12,758 nt of DNA from DASQHM01 sp035632095 (GTDB taxonomy: Bacteria; Pseudomonadota; Alphaproteobacteria; Ferrovibrionales; Ferrovibrionaceae), in NCBI GenBank assembly GCA_035632095.1, contig DASQHM010000136.1, forward strand, positions 1 through 12,758, written 5' to 3'. The position numbers and the translations under genes are program-made. Below the pieces are notes generated by a model. It was given only the letters and a program-made list of their open reading frames with translations, was not told the origin of the DNA and did no database searches. Shown here one piece after another: positions 1-7,457 of this stretch. Position 1 is the first letter of the stretch. The number at the start of each line of letters is the position of its first letter.

Positions 1-357
1 GCGGTGGGGGCGCGGCCCCGCGCCGCCGTGAATGGCGTAAATCAGCGGAACGCTCAAATTCTCCACAACCGACATGCTGCCGAAAGGCTTCGGAATCTGA
101 AAGGTTCGCACCAGGCCGAGCCGCGTGCGCCGGTGCGGCGCTAGGCCGCCGAGATCGCGGCCGTCGAAGAAGACGCTGCCCCGGTCATTCACCAGAGTGC
201 CGCAGATGCAATTCACCAGCGTGCTTTTGCCCGATCCGTTCGGCCCGATGAGGCCGACGCGTTCCCCGGCGCCGACGTGCAGCTCGATGCCCGCGAGCGC
301 CACGAAGCCGCCGAAGCGCTTGGCCAGGTGCCGGACCTGCAGCAACGTCTCGCTCAT
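1..357 (-). CDS. livG: Branched-chain amino acid-type ABC transporter ATP-binding protein LivG, partial (C-terminus beyond window)
   Basis: The first 119 residues of a cytoplasmic ABC ATPase are visible; the gene runs off the left edge. Walker A is GPNGSGKST at residues 38-46. The Q-loop glutamine is residue 87 in VRTFQIPKPF, a context typical of LivG/BraF proteins. The signature motif, Walker B and H-loop lie outside the window. The ATG at 355-357 overlaps the livM stop as ATGA, so the two are probably translationally coupled. Known role of the family: it pairs with a second ATPase (LivF) to drive uptake through LivH and LivM. No livF can be seen, but it would normally follow to the left. 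The substrate cannot be read from the ATPase. Family assignment is secure; the gene symbol is by family resemblance. Confidence 0.93.
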   Translation of the reverse strand, partial: MSETLLQVRHLAKRFGGFVALAGIELHVGAGERVGLIGPNGSGKSTLVNCICGTLVNDRGSVFFDGRDLGGLAPHRRTRLGLVRTFQIPKPFGSMSVVENLSVPLIYAIHGGAGPRPHR

Positions 358-1307
358 GCCGCCCGCCTCGATGCGCGCAAGTTCGACAGCAGACCGAGTA
401 TCCCGTTCGGCGCCAGCACCACGAACAGCACCAGCATCACGCCGACGAGCAGGAGGTTGAGCGCCGATTCGATGGTCACGGTCGCGACTTGCTGGATGAC
501 GCCGAGCAGGACGGCGCCGATGAGCGGCCCGACCCACGATGTCATGCCGCCGATCAACGGCATGGCGATGCTGTTCACCGCATAGGCCAGATTGAATCCC
601 GAGGCCGGATCGAGGTAGGTCACATAGTAGGGATAGGGCGCGCCGGCCATGCCCATCAAGGCGCCGCTCAGAGCCGTGGCGAACAGTTTGAGCCGGAGCG
701 TCGGCACGCCGGAGCATTCCGCCGCTTCCTCGTCGTCGCGCACCGCGCTGAGCCCGCGGCCCAGTTTCGAGCGCTCGATGGCCCGGGCGATGGCCAGGGC
801 GATGATGGCCAGCACCAGCATGGTGATGAAGAGGTATTGGATGTAGGTCGCGAACAGCAGCGTATCGCGCGGCCGGATGATGTATACGCCACGCGATCCG
901 CCGAGGAAGTCCCAATTTGTGACGAAGGTCTGCAGCACGATCGCCAGCGCCAATGTGGCGATGGAGAAGAACACGCCACGGAGCCTGAGCGTGAGATACC
1001 CGGTGCCGAGGCCGACCACGCCGGAGACGAAGCCGCCGAGCAGAATGATGAGCGGCAACGGCAGCGGGAAAAGCTTGTAGACGATGACCGTCGTATAGGC
1101 GCCGAGCGCGAAGAAAGCCGCAGTGCCGAAATTCACGTAGCCGGTGTAGCCGCCGAGGATGTTCCAGGCCGTCGCCAGCACGATGTATTGCAGCACGACG
1201 TAGCCGGCAAAATAGTAATACTCGTTTGCCAGCACGCGGGTCATGAGGAAGGCGAGCGCGATGGTGGCGACGGCGCCGATCCAGAACGGCTGCCGCAACG
1301 CACTCAT
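354..1307 (-). CDS. livM: Branched-chain amino acid-type ABC transporter permease LivM
   Basis: This is an inner-membrane permease of 317 residues, a usual LivM length, with about eight to nine hydrophobic segments. The family signature WNILGGYTGYVNFG lies at 49-61. The EAA-like cytoplasmic loop that contacts the ATPase is at about 183-201 (GRGLSAVRDDEEAAECSG), and the LIGGMTSWVGP motif is at 251-261. The chosen ATG at 1305-1307 forms an ATGA overlap with the livH stop. An in-frame start further upstream at 1379 would add 24 residues without hydrophobic character and lie deep in livH, so it is not preferred. It forms the translocation pore with LivH. Known substrates of this transporter family include branched-chain amino acids, amides, urea and several aromatic acids; this sequence does not say which. 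Confidence 0.95.
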   Translation of the reverse strand: MSALRQPFWIGAVATIALAFLMTRVLANEYYYFAGYVVLQYIVLATAWNILGGYTGYVNFGTAAFFALGAYTTVIVYKLFPLPLPLIILLGGFVSGVVGLGTGYLTLRLRGVFFSIATLALAIVLQTFVTNWDFLGGSRGVYIIRPRDTLLFATYIQYLFITMLVLAIIALAIARAIERSKLGRGLSAVRDDEEAAECSGVPTLRLKLFATALSGALMGMAGAPYPYYVTYLDPASGFNLAYAVNSIAMPLIGGMTSWVGPLIGAVLLGVIQQVATVTIESALNLLLVGVMLVLFVVLAPNGILGLLSNLRASRRAA

Positions 1308-2170
1308 CGTCCGAACAGCCCGGCCGGCCGGAACGCCAGCGCCAGCAGCAGGATCCCGAAGGCGACAGCCGGCGACCACGAGGGCCCGTAGAACGTTGCG
1401 GTAATGCTTTCGGCGACGCCGAGGATCACGGCGGCCACGAGCGTGCCCGGCAGGCTGCCCATGCCGCCGAGAACGCAGATGGCGAAGACCCGCCCGATAT
1501 AGTCGCGTCCCACCGACGGCTCGACCGGCTGAATGATGATGAGCAGCGCGCCGGCGATCGCGGCCGTGGCAATGGCGATTCCGAAAGCCAGTTGCTTGAT
1601 GCGCACCGGATCGACGGCCATAAGCTGCAGAGCCATCCGGTCTTGCGACACCGCCATTACGGCCCTTCCGAAGAACGTATGCGACAGGAACAGGCGCAAT
1701 GCCACGATCATCAGCACGGCCACGACACAGGGGACCAACATGCGCAAGGGCAATTCAATGCCTCCCAGCGCTATCTTCGGGCCGATATAGGCGGCTTCGA
1801 CGTACCGGTAATCGACGCCGAAGACGAGGATGAGCGACACCTCGGTGATGAAGAGAATGCCGAAGAAGAAGGCCAAACCGCGGATCGATTCCTGGCCCCG
1901 GCGTTCGAACGAAACGTAGTACACGCGATAAATGGCCACGCCGAGGATAAAGAACGCCGGCGACAGCGCCACGGTCGCCACGATGGGATCGATGCCGAAT
2001 CGCTGATTGGCGATATAGGCGATGAACGAGCCCAGGATGACGAAGGCCGGATGCGCGATGTTCACCACGTCGAGCATGCCGAAGGCGATGGTCACCCCCA
2101 CCGCGACGGCGGCATAGAACCCGCCGAGCAGCACACCGGCGACGATGGCGTTCAGTAGAAGGTCAAGCAA
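1304..2170 (-). CDS. livH: Branched-chain amino acid-type ABC transporter permease LivH, TTG start
   Basis: This 288-residue inner-membrane permease has about eight hydrophobic segments. Family landmarks are NIAH at 37-40 (followed by Pro where Gly is common), an EAA-like loop at 168-186 beginning FGRAVMAVSQD, and VLGGMGSLPG at 233-242. The start is taken as TTG at 2170: the frame is closed by a TGA a short way upstream, no ATG or GTG lies between, and the hydrophobic N-terminus begins at once. The upstream purine-rich stretch is only a weak ribosome site. It heads the operon livH-livM-livG. No livK-type binding protein lies immediately upstream, as it often does, because the next gene is divergent; the binding protein is either to the left of the window or elsewhere. 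Confidence 0.94.
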   Translation of the reverse strand: MLDLLLNAIVAGVLLGGFYAAVAVGVTIAFGMLDVVNIAHPAFVILGSFIAYIANQRFGIDPIVATVALSPAFFILGVAIYRVYYVSFERRGQESIRGLAFFFGILFITEVSLILVFGVDYRYVEAAYIGPKIALGGIELPLRMLVPCVVAVLMIVALRLFLSHTFFGRAVMAVSQDRMALQLMAVDPVRIKQLAFGIAIATAAIAGALLIIIQPVEPSVGRDYIGRVFAICVLGGMGSLPGTLVAAVILGVAESITATFYGPSWSPAVAFGILLLALAFRPAGLFGR

Positions 2171-2317
2171 AGCGCTGGCCGTTCCGTATCGTCAATTCGG
2201 CACCCGCGCCACCGCTCGGCAAGTCATGCACCCTCCCCCCGCCGCGCCTTTCGTTGCGGCAAATCCTATCGTCCGCATGGCCGAGCCGCCAGCCGAATCC
2301 GGCCTAAGTGCGTGGTG

Positions 2318-2338
2318 AATGGTGCAGGGCGCGCCATT
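2318..2338. promoter_or_regulatory. 21-bp inverted repeat between divergent livH and VOC genes (candidate operator)
   Basis: The arms AATGGTGC (2318-2325) and GCGCCATT (2331-2338) match at seven of eight positions around a 5-base spacer. The repeat sits about 58 bases before the VOC start codon, in the 225-bp divergent gap (2171-2395), where a regulator of either operon would be expected to bind. No convincing -35/-10 pair was found nearby on either strand. The operator role is inference. Confidence 0.3.
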
Positions 2339-2395
2339 GCGCGATAAACTGCCCGGCAACGGCCTCGAGCCGAACGAAAATGGGCGGAGGAATCC

Positions 2396-3316
2396 ATGCC
2401 GGTGCGGTCCTTGTTGAGCTATGCCTTGGAAGTTCCCGATCTGGAAGCGGGCCGCCGCTTCTACACGACTTTCGGGCTGCTGGATCAGCCGCGCGGCAAT
2501 TCCCTTGCCTTCCGCTGCCTCGGCCGCGATCAGGACCAGGTGCACTTGCTTGAGGGTTCCCGCAAGAAACTCAGCCACCTTCGCTTCGGCGCGAGCGAGG
2601 CCGACATCAAGGACATCCGCGCGCGACTGGCCGAGCGCGGGTTGCGCGAAATCGACCCGCCGTCGGCCGAATTCGCGGGCGGCATCTGGTTCCGCGACCC
2701 CGACGGCAATGCCGTCAACGTGCGTCCGGAAGCGGCCAAACCGGCCCGCAGCGGGCCGCTGGCGCATTTCAATTCGCCGGGACACTACGAGCGCGTGGGC
2801 GCGCCCGGTTGTCCGCCGAAACCCAAGGGGCCGGTGAGGCCCTATCGTCTCGGCCACGTGCTGCTGTTCACGCCTCGGCTCGACGGCATGATCGGCTTTT
2901 ACAGCGACGTGCTCGGCATGAAGCTGTCGGACCGCTGCGGGCCGATCATCGCCTTCATGCATGTGGCGGGCGGCGGCGACCACCACGTGGTGGCGCTGCT
3001 CAGCGACGAGCGGAGCGGTTTTCATCACGCGAGTTTCGAAGTGGGCTCGATCGACGAAATCGGCCTCGGCGCCGTCAATGTGTTGAGCGCGGGCTACCGC
3101 GACGGCTGGGGCTTCGGCCGCCACGTCATCGGATCAAACTTTTTCCACTACGTGCGCGACCCCTGGGGCAGCCTGGCGGAATATTTCTGGGACATTGACC
3201 AAATTCCCGCCGACGGCTCGTGGCGGCCGACCGACTATCCGAACGAAGACGCGCTCTACCGCTGGGGTCCGGCGGCGCCGGCCGATTTCGGCGTCAACTT
3301 CGAGGCCCGCGGCTGA
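2396..3316 (+). CDS. Two-domain VOC family protein, extradiol ring-cleavage dioxygenase-like
   Basis: This 306-residue soluble protein has two vicinal-oxygen-chelate (glyoxalase/extradiol dioxygenase) modules. The N-terminal one (about 5-112) looks like the non-catalytic half of type I extradiol dioxygenases. The C-terminal one (about 150-268) carries the expected metal triad: His154 in RLGHVLLF, His211 in FHHASFEV and Glu262 in LAEYFWDID. His243 and Tyr252 sit where BphC-type enzymes have active-site His and Tyr, while the BphC Asp between them appears to be Gly246. The length matches the family's roughly 290-310. The ATG has a strong GGAGG five bases upstream. It heads a tight operon with DUF4202 and a hydroxyacyl-CoA dehydrogenase. 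A Fe(II)-dependent dioxygenase is likely; the substrate is unknown, and a VOC isomerase or hydrolase is not excluded. Confidence 0.88.
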   Translation: MPVRSLLSYALEVPDLEAGRRFYTTFGLLDQPRGNSLAFRCLGRDQDQVHLLEGSRKKLSHLRFGASEADIKDIRARLAERGLREIDPPSAEFAGGIWFRDPDGNAVNVRPEAAKPARSGPLAHFNSPGHYERVGAPGCPPKPKGPVRPYRLGHVLLFTPRLDGMIGFYSDVLGMKLSDRCGPIIAFMHVAGGGDHHVVALLSDERSGFHHASFEVGSIDEIGLGAVNVLSAGYRDGWGFGRHVIGSNFFHYVRDPWGSLAEYFWDIDQIPADGSWRPTDYPNEDALYRWGPAAPADFGVNFEARG

Positions 3317-3915
3317 GCGGCCAGGACACCAGCGACCCGCGGCTGGAACGCGCATTCGCGCTGATCGACGAGGCGAACGCGCGCGATCCGAATACCGAAC
3401 CCGCGGGCGGCAGGTCCGAGCCCCGAGAGCTTGTCTACGGGCGGCGCATGAGCGCATGGCTTGCAAGGCTTGCGCCGGACGCATCAGTTGCGCTGCAGCT
3501 AGCGGCGCGGGCGCAACACATCGAACGCTGGACCAGGCCGCGCGGCGAATACCCGATGGACCGCGCCGGCTATCATCGCTGGCGCGGCGCGCTGGCGAAG
3601 TTTCACGCCGAACGCGCCGGAGAGATTCTCGCCAGGTCCGGCTTCGATCCCGCAACAATTGCGCGCGTTCAAGCGCTGATCCGCAAGGAGCGCCTGGCGA
3701 CCGATCCCGAGACGCGCATGCTGGAGGACGTGGTGTGCCTGGTGTTCCTCGAAAATTATTTCATCGATTTCGCCGCCAAGCATGCCGACGACAAGGTGGT
3801 GGATATCGTGCGCAAAGTCTGGCGCAAGATGTCGCCGGAAGGCCAGCAACGGGCGCTGGCGCTCGACTTGCCCGCCGGCGGCCGCGCATTGATCGAGCGC
3901 GCACTGGCGCATTGA
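3313..3915 (+). CDS. DUF4202 domain-containing protein, probable CTG start
   Basis: This is a soluble, helix-rich protein of about 200 residues resembling the DUF4202 family, which has no established function. Family-like segments, numbered from the CTG start, are ERAFALIDEANARDPN (12-27), AQHIERWTRPRGEYP (67-81), YHRWRGALAKFH (87-98) and LEDVVCLVFLEN (137-148). The spaced His69, His98 and Glu138-Asp139 recall HD-type metal enzymes, but that is only a suggestion. Start choice: the domain begins near base 3337. The in-frame GTG at 3220 would overlap the VOC gene by 97 bases and has no ribosome site, and the next ATG (3448) would cut into the domain. The CTG at 3313 overlaps the VOC stop as CTGA, with GAGG seven bases before it. 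The stop lies 10 bases before the next gene's ATG. Confidence 0.82.
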   Translation: MSGQDTSDPRLERAFALIDEANARDPNTEPAGGRSEPRELVYGRRMSAWLARLAPDASVALQLAARAQHIERWTRPRGEYPMDRAGYHRWRGALAKFHAERAGEILARSGFDPATIARVQALIRKERLATDPETRMLEDVVCLVFLENYFIDFAAKHADDKVVDIVRKVWRKMSPEGQQRALALDLPAGGRALIERALAH

Positions 3916-3925
3916 GGTGAGTCAG

Positions 3926-4840
3926 ATGAATTCATCGATCCGTCGCGTGCTCGTGGTTGGCGCCGGCACAATGGGGCTGGGGGTCGCCAAATCCTTCGCC
4001 GAGAGCGGGTTCGAGGTGCAACTCTGGAGCCGGCGCGCCGGATCGCTGAAGAACCTGCCGGCGGGTGTGACCGCCGTCGCCGCGCCGCCCATGCCGCCGC
4101 CCGATCTGGTGATCGAGAACGTGGCGGAAGACATGGCGATCAAAGGCGAGGTCTACCGCTCCCTCGAAGCGGCTTACGGACCCGAAGTGATCATTGCCAC
4201 CAACACGTCGGGCTTGCCGCTCGACGACCTGGCCGCCGGCTTGGCGCATCCCGAACGCTTTCTCGGCGCGCATTATTTCCAGCCCGCCGACGTCTTTCCC
4301 ATGGTCGAGGTCATTGCGGGCTCGGCGACCCGGCCGGAAATCGTGGCCCGCGTCGCCGACGCCATGCGGCGCACGGGCAAGGAACCGATCCAGGTGCGCA
4401 AGCCCGTGCAGGGCTATCTCATCAATCGCCTGCAACACGCGATCCTCCACGAGGCATATCACCTGATCGAAACCGGCGTCGCCACCGCGTTCGAGATCGA
4501 TCAGGTCGCAAAACGCATGCTCGGACCGCGCATGTGCATCACCGGCCTGATCGAGCAGAAGGATATGGGCGGGCTCGCCATCCATGCGGCGGCACAACGC
4601 GCCATCGTGCCGACGCTTGCGCATACCAACGAGCCGGTCCGGTTTCTGCAGGACATGGTGGCGCGCGGCGAAACCGGCATCCAGGCCGGCAAGGGCTTCT
4701 ACGACTGGTCGGGATGCGACCGCCCGGCGGCGTCGCGGCAGGCGGCTGAGCGGCTCAGGCGGCTTCTGGCGGCGCTCGAAGACGAGCTCGCCAGACCGGC
4801 CCCGGGCACGGTTCCGGCCGAGCGCGATCGGCGCTCTTAA
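3926..4840 (+). CDS. 3-hydroxyacyl-CoA dehydrogenase family protein with atypical cofactor site
   Basis: This 304-residue protein has an N-terminal Rossmann domain (GAGTMG at 12-17) and the C-terminal all-helical dehydrogenase domain. Positions matching human HADH catalytic residues are present: Ser95 in NTSG, His116 in GAHYFQP, Glu128 in MVEVI and Asn167 in LINRL; GKGFYDW (255-261) is the usual domain end. Two things are odd. The acidic residue at the end of the second strand is replaced by Ser35-Arg36-Arg37, which favours NADP(H) over NAD(H). The segment before DLVIEN (60-65) is about 35-40 residues shorter than in HADH, so the CoA-contacting helical arm appears missing. The ATG at 3926 has GAGGTGA five bases upstream and is preferred to GTG 3917. 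It is third in the VOC-DUF4202 operon. Oxidation of a short hydroxyacyl or other hydroxy acid is likely; the substrate is unknown. Confidence 0.88.
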   Translation: MNSSIRRVLVVGAGTMGLGVAKSFAESGFEVQLWSRRAGSLKNLPAGVTAVAAPPMPPPDLVIENVAEDMAIKGEVYRSLEAAYGPEVIIATNTSGLPLDDLAAGLAHPERFLGAHYFQPADVFPMVEVIAGSATRPEIVARVADAMRRTGKEPIQVRKPVQGYLINRLQHAILHEAYHLIETGVATAFEIDQVAKRMLGPRMCITGLIEQKDMGGLAIHAAAQRAIVPTLAHTNEPVRFLQDMVARGETGIQAGKGFYDWSGCDRPAASRQAAERLRRLLAALEDELARPAPGTVPAERDRRS

Positions 4841-4920
4841 CCAATTCCGGGTTCCTGCAACACGCTTTCTTAAGCCTGAACTCGCTAGCGTTCTGGGGGC
4901 GGTTTTTCAGGCGGTCGCGC

Positions 4921-6396
4921 GTGGCGGACACATCGGTCCTTGGCATCACCGAGCGGCGGAGCGGCATCTCGCTGCCGCTTCTGGTGGGGCTTGGCGTCTT
5001 CGTCCTAGGCCTGGTCTTCGCGACCAAGCGCCTCGAGGATCCCGACATTCTCATGCATATCGTGGCCGGACGCTGGATGATCGCCCACGTCGCCCTGCCG
5101 CACGCGGATTTTCTGTCGTATACGGCAACCGGCGCCGCGTGGGTCACCCACGAATGGATCGGCGAGATCGCGACGGCTCTCGCCTACGACGCCGCGGGAT
5201 GGCACGGCCTCGTCACGCTGGCAGCCTTCTGCTTCGCGCTGTCCTTTGCGCTGTTCGCACGCGCGCTGCTGCGCGTCTATCGTCCAAGTCACGCGCTGAT
5301 CGTGACCCTCGCGGCCTTGCCCGTCATCGTTCCTCATTGGCTGGCGCGGCCGCACGTCTTCGCCATGCCCATCCTGCTCTTGTGGTTGTCGCTTCTGGTC
5401 GAGGCGCGCCGCGAAAACCGTGCGCCGCCGCTTTGGGCCGCGCTGCTCATGGTGCCCTGGGTCAACCTTCACGGCAGCTTCCTCATCGGTCTCGGCATGG
5501 CCGGCGTCTTGTGGCTGGAGGCCATGCTGACCACCGACGGCGAGGCCGAGCGAATTCGCGCCGCCACGGCGTGGATCGCGTTCCTTGCCGCATCGTTCGC
5601 GGCGACCCTGGTGACGCCGCTCGGGCTCGAAGCCTATCTGCTGCCGCTCAGATTGATGCACATGAAGTTTGCCCTCTCCATGCTCGTGGAATGGAAAAGC
5701 TTCGACTTTCAGACTGTGCCGCCGCTCACGGTATGGCTGCTGCTCGTGCTCGGCATCGCCCTGCGCCAGGGCTTGCGGCTGCCGCTATCACGTTTGCTGA
5801 TCGTGCTGCTGCTGTTGCACATGGCGCTCAAGTACGCGCGCCACGCCGAGATGCTGGTGCTGGCCGGGCCGATGCTGGCGGGCCCGGCGCTGGCGCCGCA
5901 GCTTCGCGCCGCGGGTGGCGCGGCTTTCGCGAGGCTCGATCGCTGGCTCGGCGACCTTGCCGCCCCGGCCGGCGGCGCTGCCATGCTGAGCGCGGCGATC
6001 CTCATGCTGACCGCATGCCTTGTCGCGACGCGCACGCCCATCGCGATGCCAGAGCGATACACCCCGATCGCGGCCGTCCGCGCCGTCGAGGAGCACGGCA
6101 TCCCGGGTCCGGTGCTGAACGCCTACAATTTCGGCGACTACCTGATCTTCTCCGGCATCCCGACCTTCATCGACGGCCGGGCCGACATGTACGACGACGC
6201 GTTCATCGAACGGCACTACCACGCCGTTTACGGCGAGTCCGATCAACTGCCGGCGCTTCTCGCGGAGTACCACGTGGCCTGGACGCTGTTCGAGGCCGAC
6301 AGCCCCGCCGTGGTGCAGCTCGACCGCATGCCGGGCTGGCGGCGGCTTTACAGCGACGATGTCGCGGTCGTGCATATCCGCGACGACGCGAAATAG
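4921..6396 (+). CDS. Polytopic membrane protein, GT-C glycosyltransferase-like
   Basis: This 491-residue protein has roughly ten hydrophobic segments up to about residue 370 and a soluble C-terminal part. The first loop after the first membrane helix holds LEDPDILMHIVAGRWM (about 39-54), then PHADFLSYTATG and WVTHEWIGE. Acidic DxD-type residues in this first outer loop are typical of GT-C enzymes, which move sugars from polyprenyl-phosphate carriers outside the inner membrane. The tail has NAYNFGDYLIFSGIPTFIDG and RADMYDD (about 400-426), a pattern I associate with uncharacterised GT-C-like membrane proteins. The start is GTG at 4921: no ATG, GTG or TTG lies upstream in frame to 4864, and a later start would lose the first helix. 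It lies 80 bases after the dehydrogenase gene. Function is inferred from topology and motifs only; acceptor and donor are unknown. Confidence 0.75.
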   Translation: MADTSVLGITERRSGISLPLLVGLGVFVLGLVFATKRLEDPDILMHIVAGRWMIAHVALPHADFLSYTATGAAWVTHEWIGEIATALAYDAAGWHGLVTLAAFCFALSFALFARALLRVYRPSHALIVTLAALPVIVPHWLARPHVFAMPILLLWLSLLVEARRENRAPPLWAALLMVPWVNLHGSFLIGLGMAGVLWLEAMLTTDGEAERIRAATAWIAFLAASFAATLVTPLGLEAYLLPLRLMHMKFALSMLVEWKSFDFQTVPPLTVWLLLVLGIALRQGLRLPLSRLLIVLLLLHMALKYARHAEMLVLAGPMLAGPALAPQLRAAGGAAFARLDRWLGDLAAPAGGAAMLSAAILMLTACLVATRTPIAMPERYTPIAAVRAVEEHGIPGPVLNAYNFGDYLIFSGIPTFIDGRADMYDDAFIERHYHAVYGESDQLPALLAEYHVAWTLFEADSPAVVQLDRMPGWRRLYSDDVAVVHIRDDAK

Positions 6397-6517
6397 CGGC
6401 GGCGGGCCGACCCGATCCCTCATGGCGACCCTGTCGAAGCATGAGGCGCCCTCCCTCTTGAGAGTTCGACCGCTTCGCGCTACAGACCCCGTATGACCGT
6501 CCACGAGGGAGCGGGCA

Positions 6518-7444
6518 GTGGCGCAGCGGCAGAAAATCCTGATCGATTGCGATCCGGGGCACGACGATGCGGTGGCCTTGTTGTTCGCGGCGCATCACAT
6601 GGATCTGCTGGCCGTCACGACGGTCCACGGCAACGCGCCGCTGGCCGATACCACGCGCAATGCGCTTGCCGTTGCCGAGCTCGCCAAGATCGACGTTCCC
6701 GTGGCCGCGGGCTTCGCCGGACCGCTGGTCGGCAAGGCGACCCACGCCGCGAGCATTCATGGCCGCACCGGCCTCGACGGCGCAGACGTGCCGCCGCCGA
6801 CACGGAAGCCGATCGAGGCGCACGCCGTGGACGTGATCGTCGAAACCGCAAGACAGCACCGGGGAGAACTGGTCGTTGCGACCATCGGCCCCGAGACCAA
6901 TCTGGCGGTGGCCTTGCGGCGCGAGCCGCGTCTCGCCGGTTGGCTCAAGGAGATCACGGTCATGGGCGGCTCGACCGCGCGCGGCAACGTGACGCCGGCC
7001 GCCGAGTTCAACATTTATTGCGACCCCGAAGCTGCGGCCATTGTGTTCGGCTGCGGCGCGCCGATCCGCATGGTGGGGCTGAACGTGACCCGCGAGACCG
7101 GATTCAATGCCGCCGATATCGCCCGCCTGAAGTCGAGCGGGCGGCGCGTGGCAACGCTGATCGCCGACCTGATGGCCTTCTATCTGGAACGGCAACGCCG
7201 GGCCCAGGGACTCCTCATCGCCCCGATGCACGACGTCTGCGCGATCATCCCCTATGTGGCGCCGAATTTAATCGAATACGCCGATGCCGCCGTCGCCATC
7301 GAATGTCACGGCACGTATACGCGCGGCATGACGGTCTGTGACCTGCGCGCCGACGCGGCGCAACGCAACGCGCGCGTCGCCGTCAAATCCGACGCGCGGC
7401 CGCTGATCGACCTGGTGCTCGATACGATCCTGCAATACGCCTGA
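6518..7444 (+). CDS. Nucleoside hydrolase (inosine/uridine-preferring family)
   Basis: This 308-residue cytoplasmic enzyme belongs to the Ca2+-dependent nucleoside hydrolases, which split the N-glycosidic bond of ribonucleosides to base and ribose for salvage. The metal-binding DCDPGHDDAVA is at 10-20 (Asp10, Asp16 and Asp17 equivalents). Asn157, Glu163 and Asn165 in GNVTPAAEFN match the ribose-binding Asn/Glu/Asn of the Crithidia enzyme, and His238-Asp239 match its active-site His-Asp pair. The length is usual for the family. The GTG start at 6518 has a GAGGGAG ribosome site a few bases upstream, which supports GTG over any internal start. It stands alone: 121 bases after the membrane protein and ending 13 bases before the convergent GST gene. 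All key residues are present, so activity is likely; base preference cannot be read. Confidence 0.93.
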   Translation: MAQRQKILIDCDPGHDDAVALLFAAHHMDLLAVTTVHGNAPLADTTRNALAVAELAKIDVPVAAGFAGPLVGKATHAASIHGRTGLDGADVPPPTRKPIEAHAVDVIVETARQHRGELVVATIGPETNLAVALRREPRLAGWLKEITVMGGSTARGNVTPAAEFNIYCDPEAAAIVFGCGAPIRMVGLNVTRETGFNAADIARLKSSGRRVATLIADLMAFYLERQRRAQGLLIAPMHDVCAIIPYVAPNLIEYADAAVAIECHGTYTRGMTVCDLRADAAQRNARVAVKSDARPLIDLVLDTILQYA

Positions 7445-7457
7445 CGCGCGGCGCGGA

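Noticed and set aside
489..1391. Long plus-strand open frame opposite livM
   Set aside because: The product is rich in His/Asp/Glu/Arg without domains; it is the antisense shadow of livM, whose own frame is unmistakable.
1592..2158. Plus-strand open frame opposite livH
   Set aside because: Charged low-complexity product and full overlap with livH, which has family motifs.
2192..3124. Long minus-strand open frame that would sit just upstream of livH as a livK candidate
   Set aside because: It is antisense to the VOC gene, has no signal peptide or binding-protein motifs, and its composition is that of a shadow frame.
4820..4836. Perfect 6-bp hairpin GAGCGC/GCGCTC at the end of the dehydrogenase gene
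   Set aside because: It lies within the last codons and is followed by only two T, so an intrinsic terminator is not supported.
4584..6461. A 625-codon open frame on the plus strand, longer than the membrane protein gene
   Set aside because: It starts inside the dehydrogenase gene and its product is Arg/Ala/Pro-rich low-complexity sequence typical of a shifted frame in GC-rich DNA. The frame 4921-6396 gives clear membrane helices and motifs.
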